Shown piece by piece: positions 24,088 through 61,015 of a DNA stretch of 64,000 bases. How positions within the stretch are numbered: the first letter of the stretch is position 1; every line of letters begins with the position of its first letter. The position numbers were made by a program, and so were the translations under genes. Origin of the DNA: Semisulcospira habei (taxonomy: Eukaryota; Mollusca; Gastropoda; Semisulcospiridae); the NCBI GenBank assembly GCA_036245525.1, contig BTPG01000005.1, positions 211,102,916 through 211,166,915 on the forward strand. Direction: 5' to 3'. The notes under the pieces are model-generated. The model ran no database searches, had not been told where the DNA came from, and worked only from the letters and a program-made list of their open reading frames with translations.

Positions 24088-24893
24088 AAGGCTTCCTCAC
24101 ACGGAGAAACGAAACGAAACATTTCGTCGAAATGTCCGCATTTCAGACATTTCTCCAACATTTCACCGTTTCACGAATGCGAAACGACACATTTCGAGCA
24201 ATAGAACCTGTCTCTATTCTATTCGCGAAACATTTCGCCGAAACATTTCTACCCGTCGTCCAATCAGCGTCGTCCGCTCGGTCACATGCTAATCTGACGT
24301 CATTCAAGCCCAAACACTGAACTGAGATAGCAACGGTAAGGCGATGCCGTGGATTCAGGTCTATTATGGCTAAAAAACGCGTGATGTGACGCTCGATTCT
24401 GTAAGATTTAAGCGGGGGGATCATTATTATTTTTTAAATGGAATCTATAAAGTATCATCACTAGGGTACCACCAAAATATGATTTTAGTTCAGTTGTCTG
24501 AACCCCACTTTTATCGGCTGCCGCTCTGCGAAGCCTACAAGATGGCGGCTATCGCTTCGAGACGGCGGCATCCTCGATTCACTTGAACCATCCCTGTTTA
24601 CGCATTCAAAAGCTCTTAAGTTTATTCGACATAGTCCGGAATTCACTTTAATTGTGTACGCGAAGGCACACATGTCTTATATGTTTAGTTTTTAAGCGTC
24701 AGTAGTCAGAAATATGACCTGATATCCACCGATACAAACCAGAACATGTAGCAGTGAAGAGTAACCTCCCCTGTACCAATCGAAATGAATTTTCACGGCG
24801 TTTCTGCGTGTGCGGAGGAGGCATTTCGATGCAATGAAAATGTTTCGTTTCTTGTGTATTTCGTTTCTCCGTGTAGGGACGCCTTTATCCTAC
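24088..24893. mobile_element. TIR element, family G copy 1
   Basis: Left terminus AAGGCTTCCTCACACGGAGA and right terminus TCTCCGTGTAGGGACGCCTT, with dense sub-terminal repeats of CGAAACATTTCG type (24105-24250 and 24795-24875). No transposase. TA-rich 3-bp flanks. Other copies are at 27197-30668 (with a LINE inside) and 47372-47620 (partial). Confidence 0.8.
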
Positions 24894-25295
24894 GAACGAA
24901 AGCGAGTAGGATACTGTTTTACGAACACGAGAGTAAGATTCTCCGTATCACCTAAACACTGATGTAAGAATCTATTTCTTACTCAACTTTTTCTTGGCAT
25001 AAATCAGTTGGTTTTCGGCACACACCCGGTCACAGCACAGCCGTAATTGTGTATGGCAAAAATCTCGACGTAATTGACTTCAGTTGTAATGTGACTTCAA
25101 AATTTTGGATGCCAGACAAATGTTCCTACATCATGATGTTATAGCACAATCCATGACGCCAGAGTGCCAGTCGTCACTATGAAATGTCATTGCACTTGAG
25201 CTGAAAGTAGTTCAAGTTTCAATATCGGGTGTGCCCATGCCTTTCTTTGTGACCTGCCCTTTCTACAAGGCGGTTGTGTGCAGTTGGCCGTTTAC
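24894..25295. other. No gene seen
   Basis: 24960-24975 repeats GATGTAAGAATCTAT-like sequence seen at 24025-24040 just outside the opposite end of the TIR element, so an inverted flank surrounds it. No exon is recognised. Confidence 0.4.
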
Positions 25296-25362
25296 GCAGC
25301 AAGCTGTATCACACACGTATGATACAGCCAAGATGCATCACACGTGTGTGATACAGCTTTTC
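25296..25362. repeat. Short palindromic cluster
   Basis: AGCTGTATCACACACGTATG and its near-inverse ACACGTGTGTGATACAGCT, with a shared internal GATACAGC. Confidence 0.8.
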
Positions 25363-25429
25363 CGCTCAAAGGCAGCAAGAAGGAGGTGGCAGTGTAAGAA
25401 ATGAGAATCTATACCTCTTGTGGATAAAG

Positions 25430-25612
25430 GTGACGTCACACAATTCGCGACACGCACTGTGGCTTTGCACGTGGACAGGGACGGAATCGGAGAACACCTT
25501 ACCTCCCAGTGTGGACGTGCAGGTCAGGTTGTTCGCGTGGTCATCAGCGTTCACCGTCAGATGGATGCCGCTTAGGTCCTGAATCACGGGTACACGCTGC
25601 CAGATCTGGTGC
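25430..25612 (-). pseudogene. Possible Ig-like exon fragment
   Basis: Minus-strand frame with IHLTVNADDHANNLTCTSTL then VFSDSVPVHV, an alternating pattern and a lone Cys that resemble the C-terminal half of an Ig-fold domain. A potential donor (GGGAG/GTAAGG) lies at about 25490, inside the frame. No good acceptor is visible, and both flanks are palindromic repeats. It may be an isolated exon of an unseen gene, possibly the one at 12843-13921, or a relic. The Ig assignment rests on pattern only. Confidence 0.3.
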
Positions 25613-25628
25613 GGCACGCACGGGCGTT

Positions 25629-25841
25629 TTAACCCATTGACCCCGAAGGCCGCAGTTCCCAAACTTTGGGGGTGTCACCTAACGCCTATGTACCAGTTGC
25701 AGGAGATGGCTGACTATGATAATTCAAGGGCAGTGCCAGATTAGCTTGGCGCCTGAAGGCGCCAAGCTAATCTGGCACTGCCCTTGAATTATCATGGTCG
25801 ATCCATCTCTAGCTGCTGGGCGTCGGGGCTGAATGGGTTAA
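25629..25841. mobile_element. TTAA palindromic MITE, family A copy 10 (best preserved)
   Basis: TTAACCCATTGACCCCGA and TCGGGGCTGAATGGGTTAA ends. The hairpin pairs TGATAATTCAAGGGCAGTGC with its inverse, with GGCGCC next to a TGAA loop. Confidence 0.9.
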
Positions 25842-26085
25842 CCCACTTAACCTTAAAGCCGCCGTGTCCAAAATGTGGAGGCGTCAGCTAATGACTGTGT
25901 ACCAGCTGCAACTGGCGTGGTCTTGCGGTGCAGTTTCATTGTTGAAGACGACGCAATGCACGTGAAATGCGGTGCCAGACACTACGTCACTGTCGGAATA
26001 ATGTCAGATACAAGGACGTGTTTGGCTAACCATGATGCGTGCATAGCAGGCACCGAGATGAACCACAGACAAAGGGTTTAATTTA
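25842..26085. mobile_element. Fused remnants of family A and family D elements
   Basis: 25847-25911 is a left half of family A (CTTAACCTTAAAGCCGCCG ... GTACCAGCTGCA). 26050-26085 ends like family D (CACAGACAAAGGGTTTAA). The sequence between is unassigned. Confidence 0.55.
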
Positions 26086-26149
26086 ACCCCGTGTGCATAG
26101 AGCCACCCGTAATGTTTATTGTACTGCAAGCCACAAGGAAGGTGAACTG

Positions 26150-26307
26150 ACCCATTTCGCCGTCAACAGCTGCAACAGGTGATGTATCGACCATGATAAT
26201 TCAAGGATAGTGCCAGATTAGCTAGGCACCAGATGACGCCAAGCTATTCTGGCATTACCCTTGAATTATCATGATCGATCCATCTGCTGAAACTAGAACA
26301 TAGTTAA
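26150..26307. mobile_element. TTAA palindromic MITE, family A copy 12
   Basis: Hairpin 26185-26285 (CGACCATGATAATTCAAGG with its inverse); the stem has several mismatches. Confidence 0.75.
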
Positions 26308-26313
26308 GTCCAG

Positions 26314-26713
26314 GGCGGTCCGTGGCGCAGTGGTTAAGGCGCCTGCCACCAATGCTAAAGGTGCGAGGTTCGATTACGGGTTCCGGCGTCGGATTTTTCT
26401 CCTCTAGTAAGTGTCACCGTTAATTCGGGCGGACCGTCGGGGGTTCTTTCTCCGGGTACTCCGGCTCTTCCTCCCCCTCCGCTTTGGTATCAGTTTCAGC
26501 CCACTTAATCAAATTTCAAATACAAACGACTTTGAATTTCCAAAAACTACAGTAGCTCGCTTGAGCTTGCCCTTAGCACCACGTGAATGTTCTGTGTTTA
26601 TGTGCAGTGTGAGAGTGAATGCGCGTGTTTCACGTGAGCGTGCTTGTTGGGTTCAGTTCGCGGCGGCGCTTTGAGCCGATTTTCAATTGGGATAAAGCGC
26701 CTATTTAATGCGC

Positions 26714-26744
<31 letters not shown>

Positions 26745-26745
26745 G
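26314..26745 (+). mobile_element. tRNA-derived SINE with LINE-like TTA tail
   Basis: Box A TGGCGCAGTGG (26323-26333) and box B GGTTCGATTAC (26367-26377) at the head. The body is shared with 8024-8250, and the tail TTTAATGCGCTTATTATTA resembles the 3' end of the L2-type LINEs here (AAGCGCATTATAAATACCG then ATT repeats). Shared tails are the usual sign of a SINE mobilised by a partner LINE. Confidence 0.85.
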
Positions 26746-27196
26746 TGACACCTCTATATAATTTTGGAAACGAGGCCGTGAGTTTAAAGCACCATTACGC
26801 GTAAATTTGAAGACACATTTCAGCACCATTTGTGTTTGTTACGCCTTGTCGACACACCTAATGAACTTTAACAGCAGTTGGGACACGCAGCAAAGGCACA
26901 CGCGTAATCGCTCTTATTTATTCTGCCCAGCCGTTAGCGTGTCAATCTACTTTTAGCTATATCTCGTACTGAAAGCATTGTATTTATAGAACGGAGTGGA
27001 GTCATTGTCAAATTTCTTGATATCAAGACGACGTGCGCTGAACTGGATTGTCCTGTGTCTAAATAAACCATAACTAGACCTGTGTGTAGCGTTTCGTAAC
27101 CGTCTGTTACAGAAGTGTATCTTTGAACAGTTACGGCGGTAGTGGGCCTTGAATGGGTGCACCAGGTTTTGTCAGAGTAGGACCGAAAGGATGTAA
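26746..27196. other. No gene seen
   Basis: Only short frames; no repeat family recognised. Confidence 0.5.
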
Positions 27197-30100
27197 AGGC
27201 TTCCCTACACGGAGAAACGAAATGCACAAGAAACGAAACATTTTCATTGAATCGAAATGCCTTCTCCGCACACGCAGAAACGCGGTGCCGAAAATTCATT
27301 TCGCCTGGTCTCTCTTGGCTTGACTTCGCGAACGAAGATTTTATAGGAGTTGCCCACGACGTCTGCATGCTTGTTCGTGGCTGCGGAGGCCAATCCGGGA
27401 CAGGCAGGTTCGACCGCAGTGGCTGCAGTGGAAGGTATGGCCAGGGTTCTGAGTTGCGGCATCTCTATTTTTTCTCCTGAACCGCTTGTCCTTAAGGCTA
27501 GCTCTGCGAGAGTTCTCAAAGGAGACAGCTGCCTTGTAAATGGTGGAGCGCCAGGTGTCACGGTCCACAGCAAGCGAGGACCACTGGTGGTGGTCGATTT
27601 GGCAGGCACTAAGTGACTTCTTGAGAAAGTCTTTGTATCTCTTCTTTGGTGCCCCTCTGTAACGGTGTCCAGTAGCAAGCTCGCCGAACAGGGTGATCTT
27701 TGGTAGGCGATGATCCTCCATCCTGGAGACATGCCCCGCCCAGCGGAGCTGTGTCCGCAGCAGCAAGGCCTCGATGCTCACAGTTTCAGCCTGTTCAAGG
27801 ACCTCGACGTTGGTGACATAGTCACTGCAGTGAATGCCCAGGATGGTACGCAGGCAGCGCTGGTGGAAACGTTCGAGGAGTCGTAGTTGGCTGCGGTAGA
27901 GGACCCAGGACTCGGAACCATACAGCAGGGTGGTGAGGACCACAGCTATGTACACGCTGATCTTGGTGCCTATTTTCAGCTGTTGATTGTGCCACACCCG
28001 CTTGAAAAGTCGCTCGAAAGCGCTGTTCGCTTTTGCCAGCCTGCTGTCAAGCTCCTTGTCCAGCTTGGCGTCCGACGTGATAATGCAGCCAAGGTAAGTA
28101 AACTGGTGCACTGACTTTAGTTCAGACTCGCCAATGGTGATGTGAGGAGGGCGATACACTGTCTTGGGTGCCGGCTGATGGAGGATCTCTGTCTTTTTCA
28201 GACTGACCTCGAGTCCAAAGAGCGAAGCAGGACGTGATGCGCTGCAGGGCTCTCTCTGTGTGTGCAACGAGGGCAGCGTCATCAGCAAAAAGCACCTCAC
28301 GAATCAGTTGGTCTAGGGTTTTCGTGTGGGCCTGCAGTCGTCTGAGGTTGAACAGGCTGCCATCGAGACGATACCTGATGTACACTGCATCGTCATCATC
28401 GAGGTCTACTGTGGCCTGCTTCAACATCATGCTAAAAGAGATGGTGAAGAGGGTCGGTGCCAGCACGCAGCCCTGCTTTACGCCGTTGAGAATAGGGAAT
28501 GGTTCTGAGAGAACATTGTAGAGTCTGACCTGGCCTTGCTGGTCCTCGTGTAGCTGGACAATCATGCTGAGGAACTTTGGGGGACAGCCAAGTCGCTCCA
28601 GGATCTGCCACATGCCTTGCCTGCTCACAGTGTCGAACGCTTTTGTTAGGTCGACAAACGCTACGTACAGCCCATTGTTCTGCTCGCGGCACTTCTCCTG
28701 AAGCTGTCTCAGCACAAAGACCATATCAGTGGTGCTCCTGTTTGCTCTGAAGCCACACTGGCCCTCTGGGAGGTGGTCTTCAGCGATGGCAGGTACCAGC
28801 CGATTCAGGAGCAGCCTTGCAAGAATTTTCCCAGCAATGGACAGCAGGGTAATTCCCCGATAGTTGGAACAGTCTGACTTCTCGCCTTTGTTCTTGTACA
28901 GGGTGATAACGACAGCATCACGGAGATCCTTTGGTAGTGTTCCTTCCTCCCAGCAGCAGAGAAAGAGGTCATGGAGCTTGTTGTGCAGTGCTGTGCCTCC
29001 ATGTTTCCAGATCTCTGGTGGTATTCCATCAATGCCTGCTGCTTTGCCACTCTTGAGCTGGTGGATGGCTGTGAGGGTCTCTTCAGCGGTGGGCGGTTCG
29101 TCGAATTCAACTTTTACTGGGAGTTGTGGGATTTGTAGGACGACTGCTTCTTGAACAGTGCGCTCAGCGCTGAAGAGGCTCTGAAAGTACTCCGACCAGC
29201 GGTTCAAGATGGAGGTATTATCTGTGAGGAGTGCCTGGCCATTCGCGCTTCGCAGGGGACTTTGTACCAGGTGTCTGGGGCCATACACTGCTTTCAGTGC
29301 TTCGTAGAAGCCCCTGTAGTCACCATTGTCAGCGCAAAGCTGGGTCCTCTGTGCAAGTCTGGTCCACCACTCATTCTGGAGACCTCTGAGCTTGCGCTGG
29401 AGACTGCTGCAGACGAGGCGGAAGGCAGACTTCTTCACAGGGCAGGAAGGCTGGGCTAGGTGGGCCTGATGGGCGGCTCTTTCTTTTGCTAGGTGTTCCT
29501 GGATCTCTACATCGTTCTCGTCAAACCAGTCTTTATTCTTCTTTCTAGCGAAACCCAGGACTTCTGCAGAGGATTTTGCAATAGCAGTTTTCAGTTGTTC
29601 CCAAAGCGTTTCAGGGGAGGAGTCTCAGTGCTGGGTCTGCTGTGTCTTTGAGCCTGCGCTGTAAATCTGTCTGAAAGGCAGCTTTCACGTCGTCACGCTG
29701 AAGGCTGGCAACATCAGGCTTTTTCTTGGGGGGCCCCCATTTCTTGGGTTTTGGCTTGACGTGGAGCCTGAGTTTGCAGCGGATAAGACGGTGGTCAGTG
29801 TGGCACTCTGCGCTGGGCATCACTCTGGTGAGGAGGACGTCACTGCGGTCCCTCTGACGCACTAGGACATAGTCGATAAGGTGCCAGTGTTTGGAGCGAG
29901 GATGCATCCAGGTGGTCTTTCGACTGTCCTTTTGCTGAAAAGTAGTGTTGGTGATGACCAGTTGCTGCTCTGCACAGAACTCCGATTTCGCCTGTTACAG
30001 GGGAAGTAACTGTTCACTGACACATGCTCTGGTTTGTATCGGTGGATATCGGGTCATATTTCTGACTACTGACTCTTAAAAACTAAACATATAAGACATG

Positions 30101-30668
30101 TGTGCCTTCACTTACACAATTAAAATGAATTGCCGACCATATCGAATAAAGGTAAGCGCTTTTGAATGCGTACACAAGGCTGGTTCAAGTGAATCGAGGA
30201 TGCCGCCGTCTCGAAGCGATAGCCGCCATCTTGTAGGCGGCTTCGCAGAGCAGCCGATGAAAGTGGGGTTCAGAAAACCGACCTAAAATCATATTTTGGT
30301 GGTACTTTAGTGATGATACTTGATAGATTCCATTTCGAAAATGATTTCTCCGCTTAAATCTTACAGAATCGTGCGTCACATCACGCAATTCTAGCCATAA
30401 TAGACCTGACTCCACGGCATCGCTTTACCTTTGCAGTCCTCAGTGTTTGGGCTTGAATGACGTCAGATTGGGGTGTGACCGAGCGGACGGCGCTGATTGG
30501 GCGACGGGTAAAATGTTTCGGCGAAATGTTTCGCGAATAGGGACAAGTTCTATTTCGTGAAATGTGTCGTTTCGCATTTCGTGAAATGTTGAAATGTTGG
30601 AGAAATGTCTGAAATGCGGACATTTCGACGAAATGTTTCGTTTCGTTTCTCCGTGTGAGGAAGCCTTA
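27197..30668 (-). mobile_element. TIR element, family G copy 2, split by a LINE
   Basis: AAAGGCTTCCCTACACGGAG at 27197 and CTCCGTGTGAGGAAGCCTT at the far end are the same termini as 24088-24893, in opposite orientation. The interior matches that copy on both sides of a 2.7-kb LINE. The LINE therefore landed in a pre-existing TIR element. Confidence 0.85.
27303..29996 (-). mobile_element. 5'-truncated LINE with C2H2-ended ORF2
   Basis: Minus strand: endonuclease C-terminus (29907-29611, HWHLIDYVLVRQ, HTDHRLIRCKL), reverse transcriptase (29438-28122, NYRGITLLSIAGK, QCGFRANRSTTD, FVDLTKAFDTVSR, LNGVKQGCVLAPTLF, VLFADDAAL), then a maturase-like region and C2H2 finger (28300-27341, QLRWAGHVSRMEDHRLPK, CSHCGRTCLSRIGLRSH). 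Two frame breaks (near 29440-29620 and 28210) inactivate it. The element is flanked by a direct repeat of about 10 bp (CAGGCGAAAT at about 29990 and 27300), fitting target-primed insertion. Its clade is not resolved. Confidence 0.9.
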
Positions 30669-31328
30669 ATGAATGGCTGGTGTTCGTGACGTAACGCGCA
30701 TGGTGTGCTCTTCATAAAACATACAGCTTATGAGAAATGTACTCTAATAAACTGTGTCTGTGTGCATGCGCGTGGATGTGCGTGCGTGCGTGTGTAAGCG
30801 TGCACATGCCAGTCAATAATAATAAAAATCACAAAAAATAAACGATCGTGTTTTTTTAAAAATTTATATAATATAATATAAGTACTCTAAATATGAAAAG
30901 GCTCTGATTAAGTGCATACAATTCACCGCATTAAAAAGCACCTTCAAACCACACTGGGCATAACACAGCAGTTAACCTTGGTTGTGTCATGTTTATAGTC
31001 AATTTTCCAATTCACGAGTATTATTTAACTCATTCATCCCCGACAGAGATATTTCGGGTGATATACCCCTTTTTAAAACAGACACACAAAAACACATTCG
31101 TATCGTATCGTTGCGTGTAGAAGTCACTAATACACCGATACATTAAGGTTAGTAGCGACGTTTTGGGTCAGGATTTCATTATCCTTGAGGCAGCTGTGTC
31201 TATGACGGTGAAGCCGTAGATATAGCGAAATACGCAGAATAAAACAAAGATCTTATGATGACAATGCTTATTGTGTTGTAACTGTCTTTTCTAAGCGTGC
31301 TTTTTTTCTCTATGCCTCAAGGATAAGT
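30669..31328. other. No gene seen; LRAT-like gene 3' flank
   Basis: Short GT run near 30760-30800. No exon. This is the downstream flank of the gene ending at 31329; a canonical AATAAA on the minus strand was not found here. Confidence 0.45.
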
Positions 31329-48068
<16,740 letters not shown>

Positions 48069-48634
48069 TGCAATCGTTATAAACACCATTACAATATTTA
48101 ATACTCGCGCGCCCGTTACAGACACACTATAGGACAATAAGGTACGGCACCGACATTGATTCAGGACGTAAATGACCTTCCAATACAAACTCGTTTTTAA
48201 AACATTTGGAATAATGTACGTTTTGAGCAAATTTAATTTTACTAGAGATTTAATGTTTGACAAAGGCTCTGACGAAACGCCTAGAAATTAAACAAATTAA
48301 AATATAGCGATGACAACAGTTCAATTCAATTCAATTCAAAAATCTTTAGTGTTCATTAAATATATTAGTCTAAAATGGAAATTTATCTTCGGCTTACAAA
48401 AATGAACAAACAAACGCATATTTAATTAAAAAAAAAAATTCCTCCCCGCCTGTAAGAATCTATAATTCTTGCCGAATCACATCCTACTGATCACTTTGAA
48501 TTACATTATCACCACTCCTTTCTATCACATCATGCGGCCTCACACCTTATCACAGCTTATGATTTGTGTCGGGGGGAAAAAGGACCATCACCAACCTCCC
48601 TAATACGGTGGCTCATGAGGGTCCCAGCCCCTGG

Positions 48635-48770
<136 letters not shown>

Positions 48771-48849
48771 GATATTGCAATTGATTTAAAATAATTAAGA
48801 CAAAGAAAAAGAATTTATAAAACCGCATTCTTAGTTGTCAGTGCATAGA

Positions 48850-57529
<8,680 letters not shown>

Positions 57530-57539
57530 CTGCAACACA

Positions 57540-58020
57540 AAACGGCTGATCTGAGCAACAATTTACAAGTAAAAAAACAATTCAAAAACTTAAAAAGCTG
57601 ATGGAATCCCGCATCTTAAGCTTACTAGCTGACATTACCTGTGCCTCTCCTGGGTCTACTCGTTCACATCAAACATGTTGTTAAACCACTCGGACCAGAA
57701 TGTTATGGCGCTAAGCAGCCAAATCAAGAACTGCTGATGTACCTTACATTGCTGGAGGTGTAATTGTAACTTGGCCATGCCCAGACTGTCCCGAATTTCT
57801 GTAATTGGATTTACATTGGCAGGTCCAGCGAAGCGTGGCTTCTGTGGAGCAAAGTGCATTGACGGTACCACCGATCTAGATTTAGAGAAGCTTACGTTAG
57901 ACACAACCACTATGCTTGCTGGGACACCTACCTCGCTGTTCTCTAACTGTGATGTTCCTTTTAACACATACAAAACTGTTTATTGATTTAATTACTCCAG
58001 CATTTTACAGGAATTACAAC
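57540..58020. other. Upstream region of intact LRAT-like gene; no exon proven
   Basis: A minus-strand frame (57973-57656) has 105 codons without a recognisable domain. The 5' untranslated exon implied by the acceptor at 57530 was not located. Confidence 0.4.
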
Positions 58021-58029
58021 AACAAACAA

Positions 58030-58790
58030 GATGGGATGAACCATAACCCTTCTATATGAGAGCTGTCTTCGCTGTAAAGGGACCTTTTGTCTTTGACTTG
58101 ATTCTAATGTTGAAATATCTCCTTTTGAAATAGCCTCACAGATGTGCCAATGCGCCATAGTGAACTCTATAAGGGTGCGCGCAGTGCATACGGGTCATTG
58201 GTTTGTCAGACGCCATTTGTCATGACGTATTTTGTGTTTTTTTTTGTTTTTACGTAATTTTATAATTAACGTGATATGAGTTTCGCTTTCGCATCAAGAC
58301 TTGGGAAAATTATGACAAAACTAGAATTTCATAGTACAGTTTGAGTCTTGCTATAATTTGTGTGAAAGCAGGTTGACTTTACCTAGCTACATGATATACT
58401 GAGTACACCTGCAGGCTCTTCTGAAAGCGCGTCGATGTGTGTGTGCGTGCGTGGCGGCATGCCCGCGCTCCAAACATCCTCAAGAGACATAGATGTTCAT
58501 GTGCCCTCCGGGTACATGAGGATCTATGCCTCTTGGAAATGCACGCATATGTGAGAGAAAGAACGAGCAAGCTAGAGAGAGAATTACGTCATATTTAGAG
58601 TATGTCTGCGTGGTGACGGAGTTGCTTCTTTTACGTCACCGCCATTGTCTGAGTTTCTCCAGATGTCAAGATTTTGTACTGTTTTATTTTTTTTCTGAAA
58701 AAAAAAATTACTTTAGAAGTTGAAAGGGTACAAAGCTGGCTAACGGACTCATCCAATGTCTTTCTCTAAACTAGCTATATCGGGTCACCT
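58030..58790 (+). repeat. Composite repeat with hairpin, copy
   Basis: GATGGGATGAACCATAACCC, AGGTTGACTTTACCTAGCTA, short GT run, hairpin 58480-58545 (CAAGAGACATAGATGTTCAT), GA-rich stretch, ACGTCATATTTAGAGTATG and ACGTCACCGCCATTGTC. Confidence 0.75.
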
Positions 58791-58814
58791 GAATGCTCTT
58801 CTGGAAGCGTGGCG

Positions 58815-58889
<75 letters not shown>

Positions 58890-59270
58890 TGTGTGTGCAT
58901 CCGCGCGCGCCCCAAACATCTCCAACATACATAGATCCTCATGCGCTCTCCGGGCGCATGAGGATCTATGCCTATTGGAGATGCGCGCATGTCTGTGAGA
59001 AAGAGAGAGCGCGGCGCGCGCTAGAGAGAATGACGTTATATTTAGAGTATTATGTCAATGTCTGCGTGGTTACGAAGTTGACTCTTTTGCGTCACCGCCA
59101 CTGTCTATCATTTTATAGAAGTCAGGGTTCTTTACTGTTTGAATTCTTTTCTGAAAAGAATTAATTTTTACTAAAAAGCGTTGAAAGGATACAAAGCTGG
59201 CTAATGTACTCATCAAATGTCTTTCTCCAAACTAGCTATATGCAACAGTTCAAATAAATACGACAAAAAT
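58791..59270 (+). repeat. Composite repeat with hairpin, tandem copy
   Basis: GT array 58818-58892, hairpin 58915-58985 (CATAGATCCTCATGCGCTCT with CGCATGAGGATCTATGCC), GA-rich block, GACGTTATATTTAGAGTATT and CGTCACCGCCACTGTC. Same order as 58380-58720, directly repeated. Confidence 0.8.
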
Positions 59271-59389
59271 TACGCCACTCAATTAATCTGGGTCAACCGA
59301 CTTTCTATAAACGGTAAGAAAGTATTTCGCCAAGTTTTAAGCTTGTATGTACAGAAATTTTGGAGATTCTCTTGTTTACATACATACGC

Positions 59390-59485
59390 ACACACATACG
59401 GCGCTTCGCGCCAAATGTACGTTCAGGTTAGCGTAACTAGATATGTCGTAATTTTTATCATAGTCTTGTTACTTCAATTGTTAGA
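59390..59485 (-). repeat. Composite repeat end, inverse copy
   Basis: Inverse of 6330-6410 (CGCCAAATGTACGTTCAGGT) next to an ACAT/ACGC run. Confidence 0.7.
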
Positions 59486-59790
59486 GGTTTAACCTTTGCC
59501 ATCATGGATATGCTTTTAAATTAAAAAACTTAAAAATGAACTACAAAGCTGTGTAGGAACGAACGTAACAATTAAACTATGCGTCCGTGGTGACCGTACA
59601 GACCTGTTACATTGATTTCCTTGCGTAACTGCATGTTTTACTCACGAACAGATTATTAAGACTCACAAACCAGATAGGTGAGACACTTCACTGGGACATA
59701 GCCCAACAAAGACCGTTATGTCAGATCACCAGCTACATTCTGTTTTGCTGGAGGACCGTGAGTTTGGAGCTATAAATCAGTACCTTACAC

Positions 59791-59857
59791 CTCGGCTCTG
59801 ACGCTTGTGCTTGTGCTTTCGTTTGTTTGCTGAAATGACATTTTCCTCTGTACTCAT
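59791..59857 (-). CDS. Possible alternative first coding exon of LRAT cluster
   Basis: ATG at 59857-59855, open for 22 codons (MSTEENVISANKRKHKHKRQ...), ending at a donor CGAG/GTGTAAGG in phase 1. That is the phase needed to join exon 2 of the intact LRAT-like gene at 54933. The peptide is strongly basic, like the SPRKRLK tail of the other first exon. It could be an alternative promoter, the first exon of a further paralogue, or chance. Confidence 0.3.
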
Positions 59858-60009
59858 GAATAGCTTTAACTCTAGCTCATTTGTAACACACAGGCAACAC
59901 CAAAGACTTCTAAAATAAGTCATCAAATATACGATCACGCATATACGCATACATGCAGATACGCACGCAGCCAATGACATTGTTAAGTGGTAGTAATCGT
60001 AGTAGCCTG

Positions 60010-60470
60010 CAAACACACTAGAACATTCTCGTAGGGTTCTTGTAGAAAAACCTCACTCAGTTACAACTCGTCACACGTGGCACAAGGTTGTAGACCACAC
60101 TGGAGTAGCAGTTCCAACAGTACTTTATTCTCATGATGCACTCTCAGCACAATGCATCCACACATTGATACACTGTCTCGTAGAATGCATGCACATACTT
60201 TCTAACACTCTTTTATACTATCACAGATTTTCCAGAACAATCCCGCCAATTACACAACCAGTCAGAAACGAAAACGTAACCAAAAATCATTAATATTCAT
60301 TTAGAACACTCTAGATTTTTCTAAATCTTCCACTAAAATCTAGGTGCATTACGTAAACGTGATGAAATGTAACCAACGTGTACTACAAAACTTTGACATC
60401 ATGTTTGAGGTCACTAGAACAAGCGCGCATTTTCCAAAAACTTCCATCTTAATCTAGGTCTGACTTTCCA
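60010..60470 (-). mobile_element. LTR-like repeat family L, copy 3
   Basis: Inverse of 44160-44830 and parallel to 46955-47365 (CAAGGTTGTAGACCACACTG, AAATCATTAATATTCATTTA). Confidence 0.5.
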
Positions 60471-60639
60471 ATAAGTTAGCGAAATGTGGAACATTCTAGT
60501 CACACACACAGAAAAAAAAATCGATCTCAATTGTCCATGCAAAAGGAAACGAATTATACTAAAAAGGGGGTAGGTGATTCTAATCTACACTAACTCAGCT
60601 GAACATCGGATCTTTCCTATGATGGACACACACATGCCC

Positions 60640-60977
60640 TAAGAAGAATAACACAACCACAAACGTAACATTATCTCCCACCCACCCCCCATTCAACCCC
60701 CACCCCATCCCCTCACCCCCCACCCCCTCACCCCCCACCCTACACACCCCTTCCCACCCCCACCCCCACACACACCCCCTTTTGTTTTTGTCTACCGTAT
60801 TGAAAATACGGTAGACTTTGAGATGGGGCTGGCCAGAGCACGTTCGGTAGCATGCAAATGACGAACATAGGCGGGCACACATCAGACTCTGACAGTGAAG
60901 TAACACGATAAAAATTACGTCATGCCTAGCTACGCTAACCGAGCTGTTGAACGTACATTTGGCGGGAAACGCCGTGT

Positions 60978-61008
<31 letters not shown>

Positions 61009-61015
61009 GGGGACA
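60640..61015 (+). repeat. C-rich tract, composite repeat end and (GT)n(G)n
   Basis: CCCCAC-rich 60670-60780, an inverted TACCGTATT/AATACGGTA at 60794-60812, the GCTGTTGAACGTACATTTGG block, then GT and a long G run. Confidence 0.7.
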
